A DNA stretch of 64,000 nt from Palaemon carinicauda (lineage: Eukaryota; Arthropoda; Malacostraca; Decapoda; Palaemonidae). This document shows positions 12,316 through 22,699 of this stretch, in pieces. Position 1 is the first letter of the stretch; each line of letters begins with the position of its first letter. The notes below the pieces were generated by a model. The model saw only the letters and a list, made by a program, of their open reading frames with translations, was not told the DNA's origin and did no database searches. Made by a program: the position numbers and the translations under genes. Where the stretch lies: NCBI RefSeq assembly GCF_036898095.1, contig NC_090767.1, positions 26,132,654 through 26,196,653 on the forward strand, read 5' to 3'.

Positions 12316-14823
12316 ATGGTTAAAAAGCCGGACGGGTCCTGGAGACCTTGCGGCGACTACAGGCGCCTCAACCTCATCACAACGCCCGATCACTACCCAC
12401 TGCCCAACATGCAGGACCTAACGAACGCGTTACACGGTGCAAGGTTTTTTACCAAGATGGACCTTCTCAAGTCTTACTTCCAGGTCCCCGTATTCCCGGA
12501 AGATATCCCGAAAACTGCCATTGTAACGCCGTTCGGATCCTACACCTTCGCATACTCAACCTTCGGTCTACGCAACGCCGGGGCAACCTTCCAACGACTA
12601 ATGGATAGCATTCTGGGTGACCTACCTTTCTGCGTCTGCTACGTCGACGACATCCTGATATTCTCGAAAACCAAGGAGGAACACCGGGGACACGTCCGCA
12701 CCGTCCTAAAGCGCCTACAGGAGAACGGCCTAGTCGTATGCTTCGACAAATGTACGTTCGGTGCGGAGGGAGTGGATTTCCTTGGTCACCGTGTATCCTC
12801 GCGCGGGGTAAAACCCATGACAACCAAAGTCGACGCCATCAAGAAGTTCCCAATACCTACGACCATTCGCCAACTTCAGGAGTTCTTGGGAATGGTCAAT
12901 TACTACAGGCACTTCATCCCCAACATCGCACAAACCCTGTCACCCCTCGACGACGTCCTGAAAGGTAAAGCAAAAAAACTCGAGTGGGGCTTGCCCCAGC
13001 AACAGGCATTCGCTCGGACGAAGGATGCCCTTGCGAATGCCACCACCCTGGCTCATTTCGACGACAACGCGCCCCTGCGACTAACGACCGACGCCAGCAA
13101 TGTCGCCTGCGGGGCTGTGCTTGAGCAACTCGTCGATGGTTCTCCTCGACCGCTGGCATTCTTCAGCAAGAAATTGAAACCCGCCGAAACAAGATACAGC
13201 ACCTTCGATAGGGAACTCCTCTCCGTCTACCTCGCCGTCCGCCACTTCAGGCACATCTTGGAGGGTACCCCCTTCACGATTGCAACGGATCATCAACCCC
13301 TCGTCCACGCCTTCACGAAATCAACGGACGCATGGTCATCCCGACAACAACGTCATCTCGCATCAATCGCCGAATTCGGGTGCACCATACGTTACATCCC
13401 AGGAAAGAAAAACCCAGTCGTGGACGCCCTTTCAAGGATTGAAATTGACGCGATCCACCTGGGATTCGACTACGCCAATCTCGCAACCGAACAACGCACC
13501 GACCGAGAAGCACAGGTTCACCTGACGGAGCCATCCGCGCTCAAGATAAGTGCGGTTCCCCTCGGACCAGCAGGAGTAACTATTCTTTGCGACACCAGCA
13601 CGGGCTGCCCTCGTCCCTGGGTACCAGCCTCCTGCAGAAGGAAAATATTCGATATCATCCATGGACTTTCGCACCCCTCAGGACGCACCACCGCTCGCCT
13701 TCTGTCTGAAAAGTTTGTCTGGCCAGGGATAAAAAAGGACGCCCGGGAATGGGCGAGGTCATGCATCAACTGCCAGTCAAGCAAGGTCAGCCGTCACACC
13801 GAATCGGGGGTGGGCGATTTTCCCCAGCCAAAAAGACGTTTCGGACATATACACATCGACGTCGTGGGACCATTGCACCCTTCTGGATCCGCTCGCTACC
13901 TACTTACGATCATCGATCGCTCCACGAGGTGGTTGGAGGCATCGCCGATGACCGAAGCTACGACTCAAGCATGTGCCGAAGCCCTCCTATCAAGCTGGGT
14001 GAGCAGGTTTGGCGTTCCTGACGACATCACGACTGACAGAGGCCCCGCTTTCCTCTCAGAAATATGGCTGGCTTTGGCGAACCTGATGGGGACGACGCTC
14101 CACAGCACCACGGCATACAACCCCGCGGCAAACGGCATGGTCGAACGAACGCACCGCGCCCTCAAGGCGTCCCTGATGGCGAGCTGCACCGACGGGGACT
14201 GGAAATCACGACTTCCTTGGGTACTCCTCGGCCTTCGCACCGCCCCTCGCGCAGACGGCGAACCTTCGCCCTCCGAAAAAGTTTACGGGGAAGCGCTCGC
14301 AGTTCCTGGCGAATTCTTTCCCTCATCAACCGATGACACGCAGCTGGATCACCTAAGGGATATCGCCAGGAAGTTCAGGCCGTGTCTCAAAACTTACCAG
14401 GACAGAACCAAGCACTTCAAGCCAAAAAGCCTGGATGACTGCAGTTACGTTTTCGTCCGTGTCGACGCTCATCGACAACCACTGACTAGACCTTATCGAG
14501 GTCCCTACCGGGTTATTAAAAAGACAACGAAAGCCTTCCTTCTCGACGTCCATGGCCAAGAGGACTGGGTCTCTATAGACCGCGTGAAACCAGCGTTTCT
14601 CGAAGGAAGCGACACCGCCTCCGCTGGACCTGGCAGACCCAGAGTTCCGCCCCAAACGAAGGAAAAATCATCAAACGACGTCAAGAGGAAGAGATCCTTA
14701 CACCGACCGCCAGCGCGCCCCTCCATTCAAAAACAAGAGGAACCCTCCGACGCCCGAAGAGATACGAAGATTGATCATCAGCCCTCTACGTCGCCCGATG
14801 TCTTGGGGGGGGAATACTTGTAA
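12316..14823 (+). CDS. pol: RT - RNase H - integrase (pol) of the Ty3 element
   Basis: An open frame of 835 codons copies and inserts the element. RT comes first: KKPDGSWRPCGDYRRLN, KMDLLKSYFQVPV, and the catalytic YVDDIL at about residues 110-116. RNase H follows with LTTDAS, FDRELL and ATDHQPL. Integrase shows the H-H-C-C finger (HPSGRTTARLL ... CINCQSS) and the D-D-E core (IDVVGPL, TTDRGPAF, NGMVERTHR). The frame ends five bases inside the 3' LTR. The first ATG lies within the RT, so the true N-terminus came from gag-pro upstream; that join has been lost by deletion. No internal stop is seen. Confidence 0.93.
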   Translation: MVKKPDGSWRPCGDYRRLNLITTPDHYPLPNMQDLTNALHGARFFTKMDLLKSYFQVPVFPEDIPKTAIVTPFGSYTFAYSTFGLRNAGATFQRLMDSILGDLPFCVCYVDDILIFSKTKEEHRGHVRTVLKRLQENGLVVCFDKCTFGAEGVDFLGHRVSSRGVKPMTTKVDAIKKFPIPTTIRQLQEFLGMVNYYRHFIPNIAQTLSPLDDVLKGKAKKLEWGLPQQQAFARTKDALANATTLAHFDDNAPLRLTTDASNVACGAVLEQLVDGSPRPLAFFSKKLKPAETRYSTFDRELLSVYLAVRHFRHILEGTPFTIATDHQPLVHAFTKSTDAWSSRQQRHLASIAEFGCTIRYIPGKKNPVVDALSRIEIDAIHLGFDYANLATEQRTDREAQVHLTEPSALKISAVPLGPAGVTILCDTSTGCPRPWVPASCRRKIFDIIHGLSHPSGRTTARLLSEKFVWPGIKKDAREWARSCINCQSSKVSRHTESGVGDFPQPKRRFGHIHIDVVGPLHPSGSARYLLTIIDRSTRWLEASPMTEATTQACAEALLSSWVSRFGVPDDITTDRGPAFLSEIWLALANLMGTTLHSTTAYNPAANGMVERTHRALKASLMASCTDGDWKSRLPWVLLGLRTAPRADGEPSPSEKVYGEALAVPGEFFPSSTDDTQLDHLRDIARKFRPCLKTYQDRTKHFKPKSLDDCSYVFVRVDAHRQPLTRPYRGPYRVIKKTTKAFLLDVHGQEDWVSIDRVKPAFLEGSDTASAGPGRPRVPPQTKEKSSNDVKRKRSLHRPPARPSIQKQEEPSDARRDTKIDHQPSTSPDVLGGEYL
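14805..14814 (+). promoter_or_regulatory. Polypurine tract
   Basis: GGGGGGGGAA ends 4 nt before the 3' LTR, the expected site for plus-strand priming. Confidence 0.8.
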
Positions 14824-15151
14824 GGACACCGATCCCTTCGTCGTCCAGAAAATCGACAAACTACTTATTTATTTAAATTCTCTCTTCGCCACACTGTGGT
14901 GTCCTATGTATATATATTCCGCTCTACCAGAGCTACATTTTGATATATGTATCGTTTCATGACATCTTTTTGTTAACCCATAATTCATATATTTGTAAGT
15001 GTAAGAAAACACATATATTTTGGCGGGCACTTCAATCTGACTTGGCGCCAATGTGATCCTACGTTTCCGTCCGCACCTTGTTATGTATTTCCGTGCGCAT
15101 TCAAATAAAGTATCAGTTGATCTTGGTGACGCTTGTCTCACTGTCCATACA
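14819..15151 (+). repeat. 3' LTR
   Basis: 333 bp, the same length as the 5' LTR with about six substitutions. It is followed directly by TACT, matching the four bases before the 5' LTR. Confidence 0.95.
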
Positions 15152-15155
15152 TACT

Positions 15156-16794
15156 AATCATGTTCATATTCATATATTCTACCAAACCAATCATTTCTAT
15201 GATTTTCCTAAATTAGAATTTCAAATAGAAGCTTTTAAAATATCTGATGGTTTTCAAAAGACATTTGTATAACAAGCAATCACTGTTTAATAGATAAACC
15301 AGCCCAAATGGTCCTTATTCATATTTACATTAGTATACGCTTTCAAATAATAGAAAATGTGTTCTAATTTTTCAATCAGAGAAAACAGTTTTAAAGGGGT
15401 AACTAAATTAAATTGTCATTTCCGTAAACAGCAATTGTCAATATCGGAAACTCTTATAAACTACAGACTGAAAATATAACCTTAAACACACACACACACA
15501 CAAACACAACCCTTTCATTAAAACTTAACGGAAAATAAAAAGAATAATTTAACTAAATATTCATGAATAAATTGTAAAAAAAAACCACGATGAGATTGTC
15601 GCCATTGATAAGTTTTATTGATTTGTCTTATAGAAATTAAACAATGAGATTCTGTCACAGTTGATTTTATAATACTCAACAGAATAGATTGATATCCCTT
15701 GAATTGAAAAAAGGCATGTTCCCAAAACCACAGTTGATTACAACGAAAAAAAAAAAAAATTCAGTGAAATATAAAGGTTTGCAAATAATAATGTAAATTT
15801 GGGTAGGCCTACTCACTCATTGTATAATTAAGTTACTCATTATTTCATAGCCAGCTGAGATAGATGAACGCATGATATTGTGTATCAGCTGTAGCCTACA
15901 ACAGTCATTATTGATAAGTTTCCTGAGATACTCTTACAGATATTTATGTACTTACCATATGACAAGATTAGAAATCTGGGATATTCTTAAAATTTCTCAC
16001 AATTTATATAGATTTATGCCTTCATTCCCAATTAGGCCAATGTTGGTTATCCATTTCAAGTTGGAAATTCTTCTCATCCAGAGAAGTGACATTATCATTG
16101 TTATGGTAGCCCTTAATACTATAGAAATAAACTTTTATTCTTTCCTTCAGAACTTCAACTAGAGTTCTTTTAAGCAGCAAAGAAATTTAATAATGATAAT
16201 CTATTTCTATCTTCATAACCCTACTGCTAAAAAAAATATGATAAACTGATTTGACCTTACCTATAAGTTACTTATTATATTTAGACCTTATATTTCTAAT
16301 TATGATATAAAATACTGTATATACAAAGACAAAAAACAATTCAAACTGATTTTTACATAATATAACCACTCTAGATCATGAACATCATCTTTCCCTATCC
16401 TACATGGATTCTAACAGCTCATCTGAATGTTAACCTGAACCCTTCTCCACCTCTCTCTTATAGGTAGCCTATATACATATAGACATTAAGGAGTTGACAG
16501 CTACCTCACGCATCACAACAGAGGCTTTGGAATCTCTATAAACAACACTAGAAACTTGCTTATAGGTTTCGAAATACCGAGACAAAGGAATCACATGGTG
16601 AAACATGACGCAAGGACGGATTAGTGCTATTGGTGGCCCACAAAGCACATTCATGTGTAATAGCTTACCATTTCGCGAGATCAACCCCTAGTGAAATGAG
16701 TTCAACTCCTCTGGGGTTGACAGAGCTTTTTTGTGGCTTGTTAGAGTCTTGGCCAATAAAAAGCAGTGTTGGTTCTTGGTGATACTCAGTTGCA
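15156..16794. other. AT-rich DNA, no gene seen
   Basis: Only a short CA run near 15,490-15,508 and A runs. Reading frames are short and without motifs. Confidence 0.6.
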
Positions 16795-18011
16795 CAAGGG
16801 GTGTTCATTGAAAATTCCCCCTAAACCACTGTACATTAGTGTATAGGTCATATGATAATTTGCAGCACTGAGCTAACATTGCTTCGTTTTTTATAGGTGT
16901 TAGACTGAAGTAAGGCGCGACTATGGACCCAATCGAGTACCAAGCAGTGATCAGGTTTCTATATTTGAAAGGTCACACCCAGAAACAGACCTTCAATGAA
17001 ATGAAACAAACTCATGGAGATGCTACCCCATCACATCATGTTGTAAAACATTTGACATCGCCAGTTTAAGGGTGGCCGAACATCTGTCAAAAGAGCCCCC
17101 ATTCCTTGACACCCAAATTCTGCCATTGATGAAGAGACCATCCATCAATTAGAGGCTGCCATTTTGGAAGACCGCCATATAACTGTTCATCAGTTACCCT
17201 GAATTGTATAGTAGAGGCTGCCATTTTGGAAGACCGCCATATAACTGTTCATCAGTTACCCTGAATTGTATAGATAAGTGTAGAGTCTGTGGAAAAATAA
17301 TCATTCAGGATCATGGGCACATGCATAAGATGTCTACACAGTGGATTCCAAGGTTCCTTACTCCTTTTCAGAAGCAGGAACGAGTGGATTGCTCAAAGGC
17401 TCTTTTGGACATGTGTCAACAAAACCAGGAAGCCTTTTTTGACAGACATATCACACGGAATGAAACATGGGCCCACCACTATGATCCTGAGGCTAAAGCC
17501 CAGTCTATGCAGTGGAAGCACTTTTGTCTTCTTTAGGGGTGGTGAGACAGAGTGTAACCCTCTGCAGTAAAAGGTCATGCTAACCACTTTTTGGGACCAG
17601 GACGGAGTACTGATGATGGATTTCCTGGCCAAGTGTATCACAATCAATGGGACTTCCTATGCTTCACTACTGCATAAATTGCAAGAATCTAACAAACTCA
17701 AAAGGTGTGGCGTACTGACAAGAGGAGTCGAACTTCTGCAAGACAATATTCCAATCCACAACTCACATATCGCCCAGAGAGAAGAGCACGTTTTCCAGAT
17801 GGTGAGACACTGACTTCTAAGGTAAAGTCATGCTTTGAGGCTCAACCCACTGACTTTTACAAACAAGGTCCCCACAGTTGCATAAAAATTTGGGAAAAAT
17901 GGATAAACCTGGACGGTGCCTATGAAGAGAAAGACTAATAACTGTTCCAAGTTTTGTCTGTCTATGCCTGTTGTAAGTGGCTCAGGGGAAATCTTTAATG
18001 AATGCCCCTCA
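16795..18011 (+). pseudogene. mariner transposon with dead transposase
   Basis: A roughly 1.2-kb element with imperfect terminal inverted repeats of about 30 bp, AGGGGTGTTCATTGAAAATT on the left and its diverged complement near 17,984-18,011. A right-hand TA fits the family's target. The transposase frame starts at 16,923 (MDPIEYQAVIRFLYLKG) and is broken by many stops and shifts. Recognisable pieces are the helix-turn-helix start, WIPRFLTPFQKQERVD, TRNETWAHHYDPEAKAQSM, and LLQDNIPIHNSH. The first catalytic Asp (GDETW in the family) is Asn here and the third acidic motif is gone. A 62-bp direct duplication lies at about 17,150-17,272. This is an old, inactive copy. Confidence 0.88.
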
Positions 18012-18259
18012 TACTATGAGTAAGGCAGTTCTTGGATGTACAGAAATACTGGTAATCAATAGCCTTCTGCTGTCAATCCTGGCAAGAAACCGGGCTTTTA
18101 CCTTGTGCTGCTAAGTTGGGAGCTGCAGCATGTTAGGGACAGCCCAACATTGAGGAGACTTAGCTATTGGTATGGCAGTACTTTCGGGAGGTTGGGGACA
18201 GAAAAGATGGAAAGTTATCTGGGACTAACCAGATGGGTAAATATCAGCCACCTCCCTTT

Positions 18260-19840
18260 TTTATACTAAGTGTTCACAAAACGAGCAAAGAAGTAATTAG
18301 TAAAGATCTCTGCATAGATAAATATTAGACAATAGCATAAACTAAAAATAAGTGAGAAAAGGAAGTTAAAGCATACATGTTCAAAGAGCCAGATAAACAA
18401 ATGGTGCGTCAAATTCAAAGAAGGTTGCTCTGCAAACCTGTACCATAGGAATGTATGCCTGTTCTGCCAGCAGGAACAGGAAACAGAAAAAATTAAAACC
18501 ATGAACTAAGAAAACAAATAAGAGATTATGTCCAAGTTCCAACAGTTGGAAATAGGAAACAAAATCATAGATGTAGTAGAAAATGGGATCAGTATCCAAG
18601 AGATACAAAATAAGGTAAAATCAAGGACAGAGAACTTAATGAGGATATAATGATCAACAAAACAGAGTTCATGAAACCCACTGGAGGAAGGGTAGCAAAG
18701 GGCAAGCAGAAACAACAGCCTAGAAATGTAACTGCTACCGGAAACAGATTCTCCCTCCTAGCAGAGGAAGGGGAAGATGAGACTGTGCTAGTCAGACTCT
18801 CCATGGTAAGGGACCAAGGGGAGCACTTTGGCCTCAAAAAGAAGAAAGGTCAGGTCCTATCTGGATGCCAACGCACAGAAAATAAAAATAGTTAGCATAA
18901 CTATAATGGAACACAAGACAACTATCATTGTTCAGGCAACTAGAAACAATCTGTTAATATCTTTATTATTACTATTGCTAGCCAAGCAATTGTTGGAAAA
19001 GCAGGATGCTACAGGGAAAAATAGCCCGGTGAGGAAAAGAAATACATTAATTACAAGAGAAGTAATGAACAATTAAAATATTTGAAGAACAGTAACAACA
19101 TTAAAATAAATCTTTCATATATAAACTATAAAAACTTCAGAAAAAAAAGGAGGAAGAGAAGTAAGATAGAATAGTAAGCCCAAGTGTAACCTCAAGTAAG
19201 AGAACTCTACCCCAAGACAGTGGAAGACCATGGTACAGGGCCATGGTTTTGAAGTTTCCTTCTAGAAGAGCTGCCCTGTCTCTTCTACCCTTACCAAGAG
19301 GAAAGTAGCCACTGAATAATTACAGTGGAGTAGTTAACCCCTTGAGCAAAGAGGAAATGTTTAGTAATCTCAGTGTTGTCAGGTGTATGAGGACAGAGGA
19401 GCGTGTGGAAAGAATAAGCCAGACTATTCAGTGTATGTGTGGGCAAAGGAAAAATGAGCCGTAATCAGCGAAAGGGATCCAATGTAGTACTGTGTGGCCA
19501 GTCAAAGGATTCCATAACTAGCAGTAGCATCTCAATGGGTGGCTGATGCCCTGGCCAACCTAAGAAAGGATACCGCGGCCCAACAGAACCTTTGGTTATA
19601 CAGCTTGAAAAGGCTAGGAGCAAGACCAATACAATTCTCATAAGAATTCTCCTGAGTTTCAATGTCAGCCACTTCACCCTCAGTAAGGCCATAGGGATAA
19701 ATGAAAGGCTAAAGTCCATATGTCAGCAAAAGAAAATTATATCTATAGATCCTTGGAGCATTTTCTATGGCAAGATAAAGTTGTACTACACTTCAAGTAG
19801 AGAAGGAAAGAGGGTATGTGGAAACCAACTTAATCTCAAC
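18260..19840 (+). pseudogene. CR1-like LINE ORF1 (SGNH esterase type), split
   Basis: Frames on the plus strand encode a decayed ORF1. Around 18,450-18,600 there is a Cys-containing region followed by a helical stretch. Then NRFSLLAEEGEDETVLV and VRDQGEHFGLK (18,750-18,840), the start of the esterase-like domain known from CR1 ORF1. The frame is interrupted by a reverse-oriented TAA-tailed repeat at 18,960-19,565 and resumes with VSHFTLSKAIGINERLK and IDPWSIFYGKIKLYY (19,660-19,790). Such ORF1 proteins bind RNA and carry a lipid-esterase fold. Several stops and shifts are present. It continues through the minisatellite towards ORF2. Confidence 0.72.
18960..19565 (-). repeat. TAA-tailed dispersed repeat, copy 4 (longest)
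   Basis: Minus orientation, tail at 18,960-18,980. Beyond the core landmarks it shares with 30,885-31,206 the phrases TTTTTATAGTTTATA and GTTACTGTTCTT, and extends a further 350 bp. It lies inside the LINE ORF1 and splits it, which shows that it is a mobile unit of at least 0.6 kb. Confidence 0.75.
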
Positions 19841-19860
19841 CTGTATACAGGTAATTACTT

Positions 19861-20183
19861 AAGGAAAACAGTAGACAAAGACAAACTTGACCCGTAAGGA
19901 ACACAGTAGACAAAGGACAAACTTGACCCGTAAGGAACACAGTAGACAAAGGACAAACTTGACCCGTAAGGAACACAGTAGACAAAGGACAAACTTGACC
20001 CGTAAGGAACACAGTAGACAAAGGACAAACTTGACCCGTAAGGAACACAGTAGACAAAGGACAAACTTGACCCGTAAGGAACACAGTAGACAAAGGACAA
20101 ACTTGACCCGTAAGGAACACAGTAGACAAAGGACAAACTTGACCCGTAAGGAACACAGTAGACAAAGGACAAACTTGACCTGT
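19861..20183 (+). repeat. 36-bp minisatellite, nine units
   Basis: Units of AGGAACACAGTAGACAAAGG plus 16 bases, repeated nine times. The first unit is 35 bp and slightly different; the others are nearly identical. The length is 12 codons, so all frames stay open, reading TRKEHSRQRTNL on the plus strand. It lies at the 3' end of LINE ORF1. There are no spacers, so it is not a CRISPR array. Confidence 0.97.
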
Positions 20184-20339
20184 AGAAAATCCTCCACCAA
20201 TAAAAATAAGCTAAAGAAATGTGGCAGACAATTTAGATATTAGAAGTAAAACTAACACCAGTAAATCATGGAAACTAATAAAACCACAGAGGATGAGAGA
20301 AAAAGATAGAAAATTCCCTAAGAGTGGCACTATTCAATC

Positions 20340-21560
20340 CTCAGTCAGTTAAAACCAAAATGGAAAACCTTACAGCGATGATAGCTAGTGAGGAACTAGA
20401 TGTCATAGGTATTACCGAGACCTGATTTCAAGCAAAACAAAGGATTTTATCGGAGAATGCGAAATCTCAGGTTATAGGATTTTCAAGGAGGATTGCCTTA
20501 CCCAATGGAATTTAAATTAGAAACTGGATATGAAGTGACGGGTGCAAATAATACCACAGAAAAAAAACATGTTCGTACTAGTAATATGCAGACCACCACA
20601 TCAAACAAAAAAAAACTGTATAGACAACTTAAGGGAGACTTCAATGCAGCAGTAAACTGAGACACTATGAATTCTACATCATACACAAGAGGGATACAGG
20701 CCACTAGAATTTGTCAGCAATGAATTCCTCCCTCAGTGGGTCAATAAACTAGGGGAAACAACATACATACTAGATTTAGTGGTAATAACAGAAAAAAAAA
20801 TAAGGTTTCAGTAGGCAAAAATATTGACAAAAGTGACCAATGGAATAGTTAGATTTCAGAAAAATATTCATCTATAAGAAAATAAAATTCTAAGGAAACT
20901 AGACTAAATACAAGTAGCTGGATGCAACTGAAGGAAAAACCAAGAATTTAGAATACGATGAAAAAGGAACATAGATATGCAATGGGACTCCTTTGTAGAA
21001 AATAGGGCTAAGTGAATACCACATAGAAAAATTATACCAAATGGAACTCCACACCCCAACTGGTTCAACAGAGAAATAGCCAATGCAACAAGAGACAGGA
21101 AACATAATTCAATGGGTCCACAGCCCTCAATTTGAGCAATAGCCGAACGCAAAAAGGTAAGCAGAAATGTAAACTTGTTAAGAAATGCCAAGATTAATAA
21201 AGAAAAAAGGAATTGTTTGCATATATAAACAGTAGAAAACCAATTAAAAATAAAATTAGCTCATTAAGAGATTCAGAGAATAATCTTTTAAATGATTTGT
21301 AAAAAGCTGAACCTACGAATGCATGTTTCACTAGCCTACTCACTAGGGAAGAATCAATGACCCTCCCTGGAAGAGCTATCAAATATGATGGGCCACAACC
21401 ACTAAAGAGAATCACTTTTATGATAGATGCTAAAAAGGAAATAAAGGGATTTGGTAAGTCTAAGGCACCATGTCCAGATGACATTCATCCAAGAGAGATT
21501 ATAGAACTAGAGGAAGAGATAACCCTACACTTTTACAAAATGTTCCAAAAGAGCCAGTGA
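20340..21560 (+). pseudogene. CR1-like LINE ORF2: endonuclease and start of RT
   Basis: APE-type endonuclease motifs appear in order across shifting frames: MENLTAMIASEELDVIGITE at about 20,358, then ISGYRIFKEDC, then FVSNEFLPQWVNKLGETTYI followed by LDLVV (20,715-20,790). Near 21,440-21,545 comes the start of RT, KGFGKSKAPCPDDIHPREI. Endonuclease nicks target DNA and RT copies the RNA there. Many stops make the copy dead. At about 21,560 LINE sequence ends abruptly against a DIRS-like fragment; the catalytic RT core is absent. Together with ORF1 it forms one plus-strand element of about 3.3 kb. Confidence 0.75.
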
Positions 21561-21589
21561 AAGAAAGGCACCAGAAAAAATACAAATTG

Positions 21590-21905
21590 TCGCCACTGAA
21601 AACAGAAACCTTCTTTCTAAATGGGGCTTGTCCTCTAAAAGGAAATCTTCAGTTGACGAGGGTCCCCAGCCGAAGAATAGACCAAAACGACCTAAAGTGC
21701 CCTCTCGGCCTAAGCAACAGCAACAGCTTCCCATGGCCACGGTGTCCCAGACGGTGGCACAATCACCCACCACTTTCCAACTGGTGCCCCAAACACTGGC
21801 GACTCAGTCACCAGTGTTCACCCCAGTGTTTGAAAGGCAACCTAGGAAGCTACCTTCGAAGGAACTTCCATCAGGACGACATGGCTACCTCACCCAAAAA
21901 TAGAT
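21590..21905 (+). pseudogene. DIRS-like gag C-terminal fragment
   Basis: Encodes KWGLSSKRKSSVDEGPQPKN followed by a basic, Gln- and Pro-rich tail. The phrase WGLSSKRK also occurs at 36,660 in the gag of DIRS element 1, followed there too by a basic region. The fragment ends near CTTCCATCAGGACGACATGG, a run that recurs at 53,567. It lies between two different LINE fragments, so it is a transposed scrap. Confidence 0.6.
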
Positions 21906-21929
21906 TTTCGCTTCGCTCAAATTCCGTTT

Positions 21930-22482
21930 AAAAAACATCAAGATGGAGTTTGGAATAGAAAAGTCTGCCCAAGTTAAAGTAAGAGTAACAAACATGGAAT
22001 GGATCAAGCTGCCAGATACAAATCCCCATCATTTATAAAGGGTCTTCCTCAGGTGGGAGCAAGTCTCTGTAGTCTGATAGGTGTCTGTTTAGCACAATAA
22101 ATTATAAGAAGACTCGACAAGGTTAGAACAAAAAGGTGTTGTATTGCAGAATTGTTCCAACTTACAAATAAATGTCACAAGGAAAGTCTTACCCGAATAA
22201 GGGTCTCTTCATTGTTGGTACACCCAGTTGCGAGATCAGATAGGGGGGAGAGGGAAGACTCATTCATTCCATTCACACATCCAGTTATGTTGAAAGTAAT
22301 CAATAACATGATAAAAAGTTACACATTTTCTAGAAGTTATATTGCAGCAATGACCAAGTTGTAGAATAATTTTCGTAATCACGTAGTTGAATTGGAGGAA
22401 CTTCAATAGTTCAAATTAGCAGCGAATGTTTTCATGTTGAACAGGCTGACATAAGTCACGTTTTTTTATGGTCTACTGTATA
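21930..22482 (+). pseudogene. Short LINE RT fragment, then unassigned DNA
   Basis: From 21,932 to 21,980 the sequence is nearly identical to 23,869-23,915, encoding DIKMEFGIEKSAQV, a piece of the LINE RT found at 22.7-24.4 kb. LINE similarity fades by about 22,020. From there to 22,482 no gene or repeat was recognised. Confidence 0.6.
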
Positions 22483-22693
22483 TATGAAAGATCTATTTTA
22501 ATGTTGTTATTGTCAGGATATTTTTTCAAATTGTTCATTAATTCTCATAGTTTATTTCCTTTCTTCTCTGGACTATTTTTCCCTGTTGGAACCCTTGGGA
22601 TTATATAATCCGGCTTTCATAACTAAGGTTGTAGCTTAGCTAGTAATAATAATAATAATAATATAAATAATAATAATAATAATAATAATAATA
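22483..22693 (+). repeat. TAA-tailed dispersed repeat, copy 5
   Basis: Starts with ATGAAAGATCTATTTTAATG, followed by GTTGTTATTGTC, the GGACTATTTTTCCCTGTTGG core, GGTTGTAGCTTAGCTAG and a TAA tail. LINE RT coding begins immediately after the tail. Confidence 0.88.
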
Positions 22694-22699
22694 AGAAAC

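Larger units (their letters stand above)
10395..15151 (+). mobile_element. Ty3/gypsy LTR retrotransposon, CsRn1-type
   Basis: A structurally complete element of 4,757 bp: two 333-bp LTRs beginning TG and ending CA, TACT target duplications (10,391-10,394 and 15,152-15,155), a tRNA-Trp-like primer site, gag with a C-H-C-C finger, protease, RT, RNase H, integrase and a G-rich polypurine tract. Tryptophan primer and this finger type are known traits of the CsRn1 clade. By eye the LTRs differ at six positions, so insertion is fairly recent. Three in-frame stops in gag-pro and a deletion with frameshift before RT make it non-autonomous. Confidence 0.95.

Noticed and set aside
12467..14726. Minus-strand and alternative-frame ORFs within the Ty3 pol
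   Set aside because: GC-richer coding DNA leaves shadow frames; none shows a motif, while the plus-strand frame has the complete RT-RNase H-integrase series.
19836..20243. Four repetitive frames, and the look of a CRISPR array (36-bp direct repeats)
   Set aside because: Units follow one another without spacers, and 36 bp is a multiple of three, so all frames stay open. It is a minisatellite in an animal LINE.
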